The notes: generated by a model from the letters alone, not told the origin. Positions 51,679 through 61,065 are shown, counted from the stretch's first letter. The stretch is DNA of 64,000 bases from Acinetobacter sp. Ac_5812 (GCF_013072695.1 NZ_LXUK01000027.1:401588-465587), one strand, 5' to 3'. A program made the numbers and translations.

Positions 51679-52035
51679 TTACTTGGTATCAGTTGCGCCC
51701 TTATCCGCTGCTTTCTCAGCCTTAGGTGTTTTAGCTACTGCAGCAGCTAAATCAGCTTCAAGTTTTGTTACTTTGGACTTCAGATCCGCAACTTCGCCTA
51801 TGGCTTTGTCCTTCTCTTCAATCAGTTGCTTATTGGTGGCAGTCAGGTCCGCTACTTCACCCTTAAGTTTTTCCAATTCATCTGATGAATCATCTGACGG
51901 CGTTTGTTCTAGTGCTTTGTATTCTTCAATAGCGCCAGATGTTAAAAGGGCTTGAAGTTGTTTATCTTCAAGCCCTTCTATTTCCTGCCCTGGTCGGAAA
52001 TGACCAACGGATTGTTTTGCAATGTACTTTGGCAT
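51679..52035 (-). CDS. 118-aa protein with coiled coil after the capsid gene
   Basis: N-terminal small domain (HFRPGQEIEGLEDKQLQALLTSGAIEEY) as in the 61-aa protein, then a long coiled coil (LEKLKGEVADLTATNKQLIEEKDKAIGEVADLKSKV) and a Lys/Ala tail. Virion accessory by position. Confidence 0.6.
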   Translation of the reverse strand: MPKYIAKQSVGHFRPGQEIEGLEDKQLQALLTSGAIEEYKALEQTPSDDSSDELEKLKGEVADLTATNKQLIEEKDKAIGEVADLKSKVTKLEADLAAAVAKTPKAEKAADKGATDTK

Positions 52036-52045
52036 TTAATTCTCC

Positions 52046-53119
52046 TTATACAAAACCACGACCGCCAACCAAACCATTCTTATTGTTTGGTACAGCGAGT
52101 GGTGAAGATTCAGCCAGCATTTGGATACTTGATGGATTCTTTTCCTGCCATTGATTCAAGAAAAATTCTAAGGGTTGACCAAAAGCTTCAATATTCTGAA
52201 TCGCACAATGAGCAATCCAACCGTTGGCATCTGTCACCATGCCGAAGAAGTCTTCAGGAATGAAACGCTCTACAGCCCCATTCATATTGTGGGTACCGTC
52301 ATAAGTCCAAATTTGTACGTTATCAACCGTACCTCGGAACTGCGGTTTAGATGGATCATCAAATGTCGGTGTAATCGGCACGCTAATGGAAGCATAAGGT
52401 TTAATGAACTTTTCCTTAAACTCATCATTTTGGATTAAGGCGTTAAATACTTTGGATGAGGTCAATGCCAGATTCGGTGCAACACCAGCATATTCAACAG
52501 AAATATTGATCATGCTTTGCATATCTTGTACTGGTGAAGCATTTGCAAGATTCCACTTCACTAGCGGTGCAAAGTTACATGCAGGATCACGGTTGTAGTC
52601 AACAGTATATGAGGGGAAATCTGCCGATGCGAATGTAGTTTTGCCATAGAGCAAAACATCACGGGCAATTAGTAGTTTTCGGTTTTCAATCGACTGACGT
52701 AAATAAATCGCCTTTTGAGCCTGATCAATTAACAGCAATTCAGCATCACTTAAACGATTCGATCCTGTAGCAACAATACCATAACGGCGTAACTGCGTTA
52801 CTAATGCAGAATCCTGAACATCACTAGGTACAATGGTCACCATTGGCTTTAAGTAAGCTGGTTTAACAAAACCAACTTTGCCTGATTCTGCCACATTGAT
52901 TTGGCGACCTGCAACATTCGGGCTAACAAACGGCGCAAGTGGTGTGGCTGTATTCAACTCACCTACAGGTACTTCTTTTTTAGAGTAAGAAACCCGTTGA
53001 GGAAAGAAACGATCCATCAACCATGTATCTACTTTTTTAGTGGTGTCTGTTAATAAAACAAGCTGAGGAATATCCAACAGCTCTACTGGTGCATTTTGAA
53101 ATGTAAAACTAACGCTCAT
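52046..53119 (-). CDS. major capsid protein (lambda gpE-like)
   Basis: 357 aa. TTKKVDTWLMDRFFPQRVSYSKKEVPVG, RDVLLYGKTTF and FFGMVTDANGWIAHCAIQNIEAF match the phage major capsid protein E family. Next to a gpD-like decoration gene, as in lambda. Confidence 0.88.
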   Translation of the reverse strand: MSVSFTFQNAPVELLDIPQLVLLTDTTKKVDTWLMDRFFPQRVSYSKKEVPVGELNTATPLAPFVSPNVAGRQINVAESGKVGFVKPAYLKPMVTIVPSDVQDSALVTQLRRYGIVATGSNRLSDAELLLIDQAQKAIYLRQSIENRKLLIARDVLLYGKTTFASADFPSYTVDYNRDPACNFAPLVKWNLANASPVQDMQSMINISVEYAGVAPNLALTSSKVFNALIQNDEFKEKFIKPYASISVPITPTFDDPSKPQFRGTVDNVQIWTYDGTHNMNGAVERFIPEDFFGMVTDANGWIAHCAIQNIEAFGQPLEFFLNQWQEKNPSSIQMLAESSPLAVPNNKNGLVGGRGFV

Positions 53120-53122
53120 GAT

Positions 53123-53506
53123 TTACCCCACGACTTTGCGTAATTCGATTTTGTTCTTGAGTCCCTGTGCTCGGACTGCATCCAACTGATTGGTAGTGAG
53201 CTTGTTACCATTAACTGTTACCACAGCAATATCAAAAGCTCCCTGCACATAAATCGGCATTTCAAGCCCATTTGCTGCATGGTAAGAGGACTGCTCCGCC
53301 GTCATCTCCTCAATGACAATAGCATGCCAGTCGCCCACCACTCCGCTTGTAACCGTAGGATGCGAGGCAACATTTGCATCGCTTACCGCAATAAGGTCAC
53401 CACGTTTATAAGCTGTTGCCGTTGTTGGTTTAACGTTTTCGGTTCGTACACCATCACCAACCACAAGTTGGCGACTTTCGATAGTTTGTGTAATTGTGCT
53501 TCCCAT
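53123..53506 (-). CDS. head decoration protein (lambda gpD-like)
   Basis: 127 aa. TATAYKRGDLIAVSDANVA, AIVIEEMTAEQSS, PIYVQGAFDIAVVTVNG; a decoration trimer stabilising the expanded shell. Confidence 0.85.
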   Translation of the reverse strand: MGSTITQTIESRQLVVGDGVRTENVKPTTATAYKRGDLIAVSDANVASHPTVTSGVVGDWHAIVIEEMTAEQSSYHAANGLEMPIYVQGAFDIAVVTVNGNKLTTNQLDAVRAQGLKNKIELRKVVG

Positions 53507-53517
53507 GATTGGTTCCT

Positions 53518-53907
53518 TTATTTCTGTGCTGCTGCAAACTGGTTAAAAGCATGATCGAGTGTTGAACCTTGTGCTTGACCAGCGCCTGCTTGCCCACTAT
53601 TAGCCTGATGAGTAAATAGGTGTGCTAATACAGGATTTGTTTGATTCGATTGCGTTGTAGATGGTGTTTGCTGTCCACCTACAGAGAATTGGCGAAGTTG
53701 CTTAGCAGCAAAAGCAAACGTTGAATCGTCCATTGCTGTATATGCAGTTTTATCCTCTGCACTGAATTGAGTTTTCAACTCAGTTTCAAGTGCAGCGATA
53801 TCTTCAGTACGTTTCGTTTCTTTGAACTGCTTTAATTCAGTTACAGCATTGTCACGTTCGGTTGTAAGCTTTTGATTATCAGCTTTCAGTTGTTCTAACT
53901 CTGTCAC
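53518..53907 (-). CDS. internal scaffold protein from in-frame GTG (candidate)
   Basis: GTG at 53,905-53,907 (residue 191 of the protease/scaffold gene) is preceded by AAGAGGA with a 7-nt spacer. The product, 129 aa (VTELEQLKADNQKLTTERD..), would be the scaffold alone, like lambda Nu3 inside gpC. Not provable from sequence. Confidence 0.5.
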   Translation of the reverse strand: MTELEQLKADNQKLTTERDNAVTELKQFKETKRTEDIAALETELKTQFSAEDKTAYTAMDDSTFAFAAKQLRQFSVGGQQTPSTTQSNQTNPVLAHLFTHQANSGQAGAGQAQGSTLDHAFNQFAAAQK

Positions 53908-54477
53908 GTCGGTGTCCTCTTGCTTGTTGAATTGTTTAGGGGTGTGGCTTGCCGCTACTGCAGACGTATTGTCATCAGCACCAAGCGCACAAAATGAAAC
54001 TTCACGGATAACGCCGTTGCGGAAAATCGTGACTGGTCCTTTAAGTGTCCGACCATTTACAACGACTTCACCTTTTTCAAAAACTTCAATTGAACCAGGC
54101 ACGATATAAACAGACATTTCCCACGGATAACCCTCATCACTGTCTTGGGCAACTTCTTGTCCATTCTTGTTAGAGAGCAAATCCCCTGCGACTTTTAAAC
54201 CGTTTTGATGATCATTTGTGGTACTTCGTACAACACCTGCACGGCGACCTGGATCATGATCGATCAAAGCTCCTAAGGGGGTTTTCATTTTGATTGTGTC
54301 CAGATCAAAGATCACATCACCCCAGTAGTAATGGCTTTGAATCACTTCACCACTGTATGCAACACCAGTAAAGGTTCGCTTCTTTCCTTCCTCTGTTGAT
54401 TTCTCAATATCAAAAAGGTTGGTCTTAAACTGGTACGCTGAGATGGGCGGATCTGGCTTTTCATTTATTCCTGCCAC
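53518..54477 (-). CDS. head maturation protease fused to scaffold
   Basis: 319 aa, GTG start. The protease half (residues ~20-175) has the catalytic His in ALIDHDPGRRAG (residue 74) and Ser in PWEMSVYI (residue 122), as in prohead serine proteases. The C-terminal ~125 residues are a coiled coil and Gln/Ala-rich scaffold. A second in-frame start is probable at residue 191. Confidence 0.78.
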   Translation of the reverse strand: MAGINEKPDPPISAYQFKTNLFDIEKSTEEGKKRTFTGVAYSGEVIQSHYYWGDVIFDLDTIKMKTPLGALIDHDPGRRAGVVRSTTNDHQNGLKVAGDLLSNKNGQEVAQDSDEGYPWEMSVYIVPGSIEVFEKGEVVVNGRTLKGPVTIFRNGVIREVSFCALGADDNTSAVAASHTPKQFNKQEDTDVTELEQLKADNQKLTTERDNAVTELKQFKETKRTEDIAALETELKTQFSAEDKTAYTAMDDSTFAFAAKQLRQFSVGGQQTPSTTQSNQTNPVLAHLFTHQANSGQAGAGQAQGSTLDHAFNQFAAAQK

Positions 54478-54491
54478 TTTTCTTTCTCCAT

Positions 54492-54517
54492 AAAAAAACC
54501 GCCTAATACGGCGGTTT
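54492..54517 (-). terminator. terminator after the F-like head gene
   Basis: ACCGCCGTATTAGGCGGT then TTTTTTT on the minus strand. Confidence 0.85.
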
Positions 54518-54534
54518 CATTCATTAGTAAATGA

Positions 54535-55803
54535 CTAATACAAACTGAATGCATTCTGATTTGCTATGAAATAGCGCACAGCTTGCTTATCTGTTCTTTT
54601 TAGTACGAGTTGATCATCTGAGTTACTAACCACCTCTAAACTCAAATCAGGGGCTAATAGTGAACCATCCATACTGCTAATTTTGCTCAGATCGATTGCT
54701 ACACCCTTCGCATCAAGAATGATGATTTGTTTGCCAACTTTCTCAGCTTCTCGGAACAATGTTGGGGTTTTAATTCCTATCACATTACCTACAGTTAGGT
54801 TTAAATCATCAATGCCACGGATTGAGCTACCTGTGAGCTTGTGCGCCGTGTTCTTGGCGAAACTGAAAAGCCGGTTAAAAGCACCCATGATCTTGTCCCA
54901 AATGCTTTTTCCTATTGTTCCATGCTGATCTTTCTGAATCTCAGACTGCTTAAGCAAGGTTGTCAAAGCATTTTCATCTGCCAGATCCAAGGTGATACGC
55001 AAGTCACTAGGGCGGATATTGGGATCTAAATTAATCGTTTTATCAACCATTTCATCCAACTGGCCGCGCTTTACTTCGTCAACATCTGAAAGACTTGTCT
55101 TGATTTGCTTGATGGCTTCTGTCTCTATCGCTGATTCACGACTAAAGGTTTCAATAACACGCTTTTCATCTTGAGTGTTCGACTGACTGGCCAGACGCGA
55201 ATTGAGAATGCTTTCAGGATGCTGATCATAATTAGATGGCTGAAAGGACCATCCTGAATCAGGTTGAATACTCGGCAATTCATCATCTGGCGTAACCCCT
55301 TTTGATTGAGCTTGCCTTTCAGTTAAAGCTCTTGTTGTGCAACGACATCGATAACCATTAGGCGGGTAATATGTTTGCCAGAATGGATCTTCTATATGCC
55401 TAATAACGCCGTCCAGAGCTAAATGACTTGGTCTAACTCGACTGTCATTGATTGCCATATATTCAAGATAAGGCCGTTTCTCCTTATTACGTTGCTGATG
55501 TAGCCATTTACCGTGGGCATAAGCGTTTTGGGCATTGGTCCTGAACACATTATCTAATTGTGCCTCAGATAAACTAATACCTTCTGCCTCTACTAGATTC
55601 TGAAAATCCTGAAAGGTTCCACCAGTTTCAACCGTCTTATAAACGGCGTTTAATACAGATTTGATCTGATCCAAACTCGCAAGCCCACTCACCGTTGATG
55701 CATATTGCCTTGAGTTTAGATCAAGCAAGTAATACTCAGCAGGCAAAATCACATTACGAGCTCTGGCATATACCAAAGCCTGTAAGAGGGTCATATTATC
55801 CAT
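54535..55803 (-). CDS. phage head morphogenesis protein (Mu gpF-like) with extra C-terminal domain
   Basis: 422 aa. The SPP1 gp7/Mu F domain is in the first ~200 residues: VFRTNAQNAYAHGKWLHQQ, YMAINDSRVRPSHLALDG, YYPPNGYRCRCTTRALTE. The C-terminal ~200 residues are different (GSIRGIDDLNLTVGNVIGIKTPTLFREAEK) and unrecognised. Confidence 0.85.
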   Translation of the reverse strand: MDNMTLLQALVYARARNVILPAEYYLLDLNSRQYASTVSGLASLDQIKSVLNAVYKTVETGGTFQDFQNLVEAEGISLSEAQLDNVFRTNAQNAYAHGKWLHQQRNKEKRPYLEYMAINDSRVRPSHLALDGVIRHIEDPFWQTYYPPNGYRCRCTTRALTERQAQSKGVTPDDELPSIQPDSGWSFQPSNYDQHPESILNSRLASQSNTQDEKRVIETFSRESAIETEAIKQIKTSLSDVDEVKRGQLDEMVDKTINLDPNIRPSDLRITLDLADENALTTLLKQSEIQKDQHGTIGKSIWDKIMGAFNRLFSFAKNTAHKLTGSSIRGIDDLNLTVGNVIGIKTPTLFREAEKVGKQIIILDAKGVAIDLSKISSMDGSLLAPDLSLEVVSNSDDQLVLKRTDKQAVRYFIANQNAFSLY

Positions 55804-57255
55804 TTAACGGCCCTCTTTAGAGTGAACATAACCAAGAATATCTGCAGCAAATAAAGCTCGGTCCATAAGTTCATTAAATTGCGATGTATCTGCACCACCA
55901 GACAAGGCAAACAACTTTTCTTGCAAATCCTCAATGCCCGTACTATTTGCAATCAGTTCCTTGATCACTGCATCTGAGAGTAACTGCATTTTTGGATCAG
56001 CTAGTTCATCAAGCTCTTGCTGTTCTAGTGTTAGATCTTTAACGCTTGCGGCAAAGCTAAATGGTAGATTTGGTATTGCCTTAAACCGTTGTTCAGGCTG
56101 TCCTTGTGGAAGCTCAGCAACATCCCCGTCCTGCAAACCGTACTCTCGCGAGAAATATTGCTGTGTTAGGTTTGCTCCAGCATTTTTAAGCTTTACATCT
56201 CGCTCAGCCTGATCAGTATTGATCTGCTTTGTTTTCTCGCCTAAATAAACTTCATGCTTAGGCCAGTTATTCAAAGCACATAAGGCATTTACTGTAGCTT
56301 GAAACGTTGGTGTAACCAGACGAACATCCGCATTCAGTTTATCCTTACGCACATTCTCATGGACCTGACCTAATGCACGACTCCCTGTGCCATCGGTTCC
56401 ACTTGTCAATGTTTGGCCAAGAATCACTTTCTGGATCTGTCGAATAAGCACATTATTGAAGGTCTCAAACGATGCACCTGCTGTACCATTTGAGCCCGCA
56501 GTTAATACTTGCACATCATCCTCTGAATCAATCGACAAAACACTTTGCGCATGAGCATTAAGCAATGCCTGATTCATATCATCCGTTTCTGATTCTTTGC
56601 ATTTCCCCAATAAAATGGGTGTACCAAATCGTTCTAGAAACTTTGCCCAAAACTTAAATCCATTTTGCTTAAAGAAGTTCAACCAGTACAACGTTGCCAA
56701 CAATGCTTTGCCGTATGGTTGCTCATACGTTGCCTTGCGCCTTGTCAGAAAGAATTTCAGCTTTTGATCAACAACAATCTCTCGACCATTGCCCTCAGGT
56801 CTATAGATCAAGCGGCCATCATTTTTTGGTTCAAACCACTGCATTGGCTTTTCACCAATCCACTGAAAGCCAATGTGACCTTCTGGTTTTAATTCATAAA
56901 CAGCCTCTTGAACCGAATAGCCAAAAAAAAGCGCATTGATTGCGCCTGTTGCTACTTCCGTAAACCACTCTTTAAGCTCCTGCATGAGCAACATTGCCTC
57001 AGGTGTGTCACTTGGCTCAATTCGAAACGGCGTTGAAAGTAGAGCATCAATCCGAGTTTCCACAGCCTGAGCAATCTCATCATCATCAAATAAAATTTTG
57101 AGACGGTGGCGAGAAATACCCGCTTTACGAAGTACTTCATCAATATCAGGCTGCTTACCCAAGCTATAAAGCATTGACACGGCGTTTTGTTGGAATAAGC
57201 TCCCACTAGACAAAGCCTTTTTAGAAGCTTTGTCTTCTTTCTTAGACTTTGCCAT
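55804..57255 (-). CDS. portal protein (DUF935, Mu gp29-like)
   Basis: 483 aa from the ATG at 57,253-57,255 (AAAGGT upstream; 57,261 also possible). LKILFDDDEIAQAVETRIDALLSTPFRIE, GKALLATLYWLNFFKQNGFKFWAKFLERFGTPILLGK and QVHENVRKDKLNADVRL are the DUF935 portal signature. Forms the dodecameric DNA gate. Confidence 0.9.
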   Translation of the reverse strand: MAKSKKEDKASKKALSSGSLFQQNAVSMLYSLGKQPDIDEVLRKAGISRHRLKILFDDDEIAQAVETRIDALLSTPFRIEPSDTPEAMLLMQELKEWFTEVATGAINALFFGYSVQEAVYELKPEGHIGFQWIGEKPMQWFEPKNDGRLIYRPEGNGREIVVDQKLKFFLTRRKATYEQPYGKALLATLYWLNFFKQNGFKFWAKFLERFGTPILLGKCKESETDDMNQALLNAHAQSVLSIDSEDDVQVLTAGSNGTAGASFETFNNVLIRQIQKVILGQTLTSGTDGTGSRALGQVHENVRKDKLNADVRLVTPTFQATVNALCALNNWPKHEVYLGEKTKQINTDQAERDVKLKNAGANLTQQYFSREYGLQDGDVAELPQGQPEQRFKAIPNLPFSFAASVKDLTLEQQELDELADPKMQLLSDAVIKELIANSTGIEDLQEKLFALSGGADTSQFNELMDRALFAADILGYVHSKEGR

Positions 57256-57266
57256 TTTCATACCTT

Positions 57267-58673
57267 TTAAAATGTTCGACTTCCTGCAGTTGCAGGTTTC
57301 TTAGCTTGACGAGATTCATTTAGATCATTGAATGCATCACTACATCCATCGACCTGATCATCATGTTTTGCATTTGGGAAGTTTCTTAATTCTTCAATCA
57401 GTGCCTTATTCCATTCACCACGAAGCATTTTCACATTCCCAACGTTGACTTGAGCTGCAAATGGTTGAGCCCTAGTGATCTTGTCACCTGAGACAGGTTC
57501 AGCTTTAACTTTGAAGCCTGATAGTTTTGCTACAAAGTTTTTTGCTTGTGATTTGCCTGCCTGACCAGGATCTTGTGGCAAGCGAATGTAAACGCCTTTG
57601 CCATCCATCTGCGCCGTTTGAGTAATGGTGTTTTCCACGCCATCTGGTCCCCACCGACCACGAACCATGTCTGTAATGTAGATCGTATTATCTGGTGCTT
57701 TAGCCAATTTAGGACCCGCCGTGTAATCGCCTTCATTCTCTGTTGCAGCCAAATCCCAAGCTCGACACTCTTTGATGATATCTGTTGGAATTGCATCAAC
57801 AATCTCGATTCTATCCGGCTTAAAAAATCCACCTGCAGGTGGTGCAGGACGTTGCAGATATTGACCAGAAAAGACATACGGCGATGTCTCTTCCATAACT
57901 CTTAATCGTTGAATTGTGTGCTTAGCAGGCCATAAAGCTGAGCCATCATCTTGAATTGCAGCAAGACACAAATGTTCCCATTCTTCACCATTTCCGCCGT
58001 CTAATAGCCATCCTGCTAAATCTTCTTCATGCAACCTTTGCATAATGACAATGATCGGCGTATCAGGTGAATTGGTACGGGACTCAAGCGTATTTTGGAA
58101 CCAATCAATCACCCCATCACGGATAGTTTTTGATTTAGCTTCACTTGCCTTGTGTGGATCATCAATAATGATTGCTCCACCAAAGCTATCTCGAATCTTA
58201 CCAGCTCCAAATCCAGTGATAGTCCCGCCTGTACCTTGTGCATAACAAACGCCACCTGCTTTGGTGCGCCAGTCATCCTTAGCCTTGCTATCATCCCGAA
58301 GTACAAAGTCAGGGAATACTTTTTTAAACGCCGTTTCCTGCACCAAATTACGTGTTTGAAAGGCATTATTTGCAGCTAGGGTTGCCGAATAACTAATGTG
58401 GATGAACTCACTATCTGGTACTTTCCCGAAGCACCAAGCCATAAAATTGATAACTGCTAGCTCTGTTTTAGAATAACGTGGTGGAATATTAATAATTAAG
58501 CGCTTAGTCTCGCCGTTAAAAACCTTCATGAGTGAATCACACACAACCCGATGGTGCCAATTATGAAGCCATTTGTATTTACGGCGCTGTTTAAACATAT
58601 ACCGTGAAAAGAAATAGAGATCTTCTTGGGCTTCAATTTGGATTGCTAACTTGTAATCAGTTTCAGTAATCAT
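57267..58673 (-). CDS. terminase large subunit
   Basis: 468 aa. ATPase motif RLIINIPPRYSKTE (residues ~58-71), Walker B GGAIIIDDPHKA near 165, C motif IVIMQRLHEEDLAG, nuclease Asp in CRAWDLAATE and in DQVDGCSDAF near the end. Packages DNA into the prohead. Its start overlaps the stop of the small subunit by 11 bp. Confidence 0.93.
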   Translation of the reverse strand: MITETDYKLAIQIEAQEDLYFFSRYMFKQRRKYKWLHNWHHRVVCDSLMKVFNGETKRLIINIPPRYSKTELAVINFMAWCFGKVPDSEFIHISYSATLAANNAFQTRNLVQETAFKKVFPDFVLRDDSKAKDDWRTKAGGVCYAQGTGGTITGFGAGKIRDSFGGAIIIDDPHKASEAKSKTIRDGVIDWFQNTLESRTNSPDTPIIVIMQRLHEEDLAGWLLDGGNGEEWEHLCLAAIQDDGSALWPAKHTIQRLRVMEETSPYVFSGQYLQRPAPPAGGFFKPDRIEIVDAIPTDIIKECRAWDLAATENEGDYTAGPKLAKAPDNTIYITDMVRGRWGPDGVENTITQTAQMDGKGVYIRLPQDPGQAGKSQAKNFVAKLSGFKVKAEPVSGDKITRAQPFAAQVNVGNVKMLRGEWNKALIEELRNFPNAKHDDQVDGCSDAFNDLNESRQAKKPATAGSRTF

Positions 58674-59130
58674 CTAATGCCTTTTTCCTTGCCTCTAGAT
58701 AGCTATTCACATTTGTATTTGAATTCACTGTTTCTACAGGCCCGCCGTTTGCACCAGTTACCTCCTGACGATTGGTAAACAACCCACCCATCTCTTTTGC
58801 GGCTTGTTCGGTCCATTTGGGAATCAACACGGGGTTATCTGGATATTTCTCTACCAAGCCTTGTAATAGCTGCAGACGGTAACGTTTGTTGGCAATTGGA
58901 ATTGCTTCTAGTTCTTCGTTTGCTAAACGGCGATATTCAAAGAATTTGTCTCTTAGCTCTTGGCCTAAGTCCTGCCCCATTCTTTTTGTGGGATCATATA
59001 GCTCACATTGCTGTGGGCTCACTTCAATATTAAAAATATCTTTAACTGCTTTAGATGTACTTGTCGGGGTTTCAAACTCAGCAAGCATCCTCACGATGAA
59101 CAGTTTCACCTTTTTTGTAATACGTGCCAT
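58663..59130 (-). CDS. terminase small subunit-like protein (DUF2280)
   Basis: 155 aa from the ATG at 59,128-59,130 (GGA ~9 nt upstream). Earlier ATGs lie in a CCTTGATG repeat. MARITKKVKLFIVRMLAEFETPTSTSKAVKDIF and ECELYDPTKRMG-like motif fit DUF2280, which sits before TerL in many phages. It would bind DNA at pac/cos. Confidence 0.78.
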   Translation of the reverse strand: MARITKKVKLFIVRMLAEFETPTSTSKAVKDIFNIEVSPQQCELYDPTKRMGQDLGQELRDKFFEYRRLANEELEAIPIANKRYRLQLLQGLVEKYPDNPVLIPKWTEQAAKEMGGLFTNRQEVTGANGGPVETVNSNTNVNSYLEARKKALDDY

Positions 59131-59176
59131 TTCAACCATTCCATCAAGGTACATCAAGGTAGAATGGCAAAAAAAT

Positions 59177-59830
59177 TTAAACCACTCTTAGAAAGCAAGT
59201 TCCACAGGCATGATAGATATCGGCCTTTGCCACTGTTGGCCGTTGATTTGCAGCATTTACCATTTCTTGAACTTCCTTGTTTGCTCCATAACGGCGAACT
59301 ACGCCCGTGAATTCTTCTACATCATGCCCTTGGATCGTCAACTTAGGCTTACCCGTTTCACGGTTATAAGATGGTATGCCCCATTCATCTTTCTTATGTG
59401 CGATATGGTAAAGCTCATGTTCGATCAGGGCACAGAAATCAACATCATTAGCATGCTGGGCATACGTTGCATCAATCGTGATTAAGTAATCAGGCAAATC
59501 ATTGAACCATTGATAAAACTGCTCTTCTTGCCGCTCTTTCTTCCATCCACCCGCATTAATCATAATCTTCTCAGTTTGACCAACCACAAAACGACCTTGT
59601 TTCTGAAATCCACCTTTCGCCCACATCACGGCGATCTGAGGATAATAGAACGCTCCAAGATGAGCATGATCAGAATTAAAAAGCTTATGTTCAGGATTGA
59701 GAAATATAGATTTTATCCATCGCCATAATTCCGGTGCAGGTGCAAAGTTTGGAGTGTCTTGTGCAAAGATCCATTCTGGTGGGTACGGACGCTGCTGAAT
59801 TACAAAACCTACTTCATTCATAAATCTCAC
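59177..59830 (-). CDS. phage putative metallopeptidase (HExxH)
   Basis: 217 aa. HELYH zinc motif in CALIEHELYHIAHKKDEWG with a distal Asp/Glu (GHDVEEFTGVVRRYG). Also WEAGGFQKQGRFVVGQTEKIM-like block. The same gene type is found before terminase in other Acinetobacter phages. Substrate unknown. Confidence 0.78.
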   Translation of the reverse strand: MRFMNEVGFVIQQRPYPPEWIFAQDTPNFAPAPELWRWIKSIFLNPEHKLFNSDHAHLGAFYYPQIAVMWAKGGFQKQGRFVVGQTEKIMINAGGWKKERQEEQFYQWFNDLPDYLITIDATYAQHANDVDFCALIEHELYHIAHKKDEWGIPSYNRETGKPKLTIQGHDVEEFTGVVRRYGANKEVQEMVNAANQRPTVAKADIYHACGTCFLRVV

Positions 59831-59835
59831 CCATT

Positions 59836-59862
59836 AAAAAACCCACCGAAGTGGGTTTTTTT
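59836..59862. terminator. bidirectional terminator
   Basis: AAAAACCCACCGAAGTGGGTTTTT stem between two minus-strand genes. Confidence 0.88.
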
Positions 59863-60070
59863 ACTCTATATAGTAACTATTTCCATCTGAACTATTGAAA
59901 ACCCAATCCAACGTTGGATAAATAATCTCACCCTTTATCAAAATATATTCAACTTTTGGACTCTGAACCCGAGTTGAGTGAATAATATTAGTAGTCTTTA
60001 CTTCTGAGTAGCTGGCCTGTGCCTTTCTTTCTTTACCTTGGAAATCAATAATTGTAATGTCTTTTAGCAT
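59861..60070 (-). CDS. 69-aa protein of unknown function
   Basis: Soluble (MLKDITIIDFQGKERKAQASYSEVKTTNI). Its stop is inside the terminator. Monocistronic. No family recognised. Confidence 0.5.
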   Translation of the reverse strand: MLKDITIIDFQGKERKAQASYSEVKTTNIIHSTRVQSPKVEYILIKGEIIYPTLDWVFNSSDGNSYYIE

Positions 60071-60185
60071 TAATATGCTCCAATTTAATCAGTCATACTA
60101 TGCCTAGCTATGTATATATACAAACATTAAATTATGAACAATAGCAACTTATTAGATTCATAGACAATTTAGCAATTAATTAACT

Positions 60186-60407
60186 TCACCCTAACTTACT
60201 AAGGATTTCTTCAACACGACTTTTCACTTCATCGACACTAAGATCCTGACAAATCCAAAAGCTATAAACTCTATCGTTTTTTACATAGATCTGCTTAAAG
60301 TACACGGAAGATTTCTTACTATCGATCTCCCCAGCTTTAAATTTTTTTTTGTTTAAATCTACTCTCGTTCCATCTAAATCACCACCAATACATAATTTCA
60401 AAATCAT
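60186..60407 (-). CDS. 73-aa protein of unknown function
   Basis: ATG at 60,405-60,407, with two GTGs upstream as alternatives (60,413). Contains CIGGDLDGTRVDLNKKKFK and a C-terminal SVDEVKSRVEEIL helix. No clear Shine-Dalgarno. Not recognised. Confidence 0.5.
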   Translation of the reverse strand: MILKLCIGGDLDGTRVDLNKKKFKAGEIDSKKSSVYFKQIYVKNDRVYSFWICQDLSVDEVKSRVEEILSKLG

Positions 60408-60516
60408 CACCACTTAGATTGAATGTTCACCTTATCATTTGTACATCTTCTTAATCAGACGGTTCGCCTAAAGCGTACTCTAGCCTTAGTTTTACCTCAA
60501 TCGGCAATATACTTAG

Positions 60517-60801
60517 CTAATTTTCACCCAACACCTCATCCATCTGGATCTGCAACATCTGCTTAGTCTTTATGAGCATTTGATTAAACCACTCAACAGA
60601 CAGTGAGCGGTTCATTTTTTGGAACTGGTCATATTCAATATGGTGATTTCTGCACAATGGAATTGAATAAGAATCACTAGAATTGAAAGCAAGCTCATTG
60701 AAAATAGTTACTTGATTACTTTGTGCAGCATCTACAGGAGAACCACCACATATTACACATGGCAGTCGCTTGATTTCACTTAAAAAAATTTGTGAGCGCA
60801 T
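60517..60801 (-). CDS. HNH-like/Ref-type protein
   Basis: 94 aa from the ATG at 60,799-60,801 (GAGAGG upstream). CVICG and IPLCRNHHIEYDQFQ give the two Cys pairs and the HH of an HNH-like zinc finger endonuclease, like RecA-dependent Ref or phage HNH proteins. Often sits near recombination genes. Confidence 0.68.
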   Translation of the reverse strand: MRSQIFLSEIKRLPCVICGGSPVDAAQSNQVTIFNELAFNSSDSYSIPLCRNHHIEYDQFQKMNRSLSVEWFNQMLIKTKQMLQIQMDEVLGEN

Positions 60802-60867
60802 TTCGACAACCTCTCTTTTAAAACGCATACATAACACTAAAAATTATGACATCAAACAAAAAAGGGC

Positions 60868-61065
60868 TTATTGATTATTCTTCATTTGTCGGTGCCTCTT
60901 ATAAAGGCCAAGAATTTTTTTTCTAGCTTTAATATCATTTTCACTAAATGGGAGATAAAGCATAACTTGATCAATGGTTAGAGAATTATTCTCTAAAAGA
61001 TATGCATCTTGATCATTTGACCAACTAGAATCATGCACTTTAAAATCTTTTTGCTTTCTTTTCAT
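60868..61065 (-). CDS. 65-aa basic protein, Myb/SANT-like
   Basis: WSNDQDAYLLENNSLTIDQVMLYLPFSENDIKARKKILGLYKRHRQ resembles a Myb/SANT-like helix-turn-helix. Basic ends. Probably DNA-binding. Confidence 0.5.
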   Translation of the reverse strand: MKRKQKDFKVHDSSWSNDQDAYLLENNSLTIDQVMLYLPFSENDIKARKKILGLYKRHRQMKNNQ

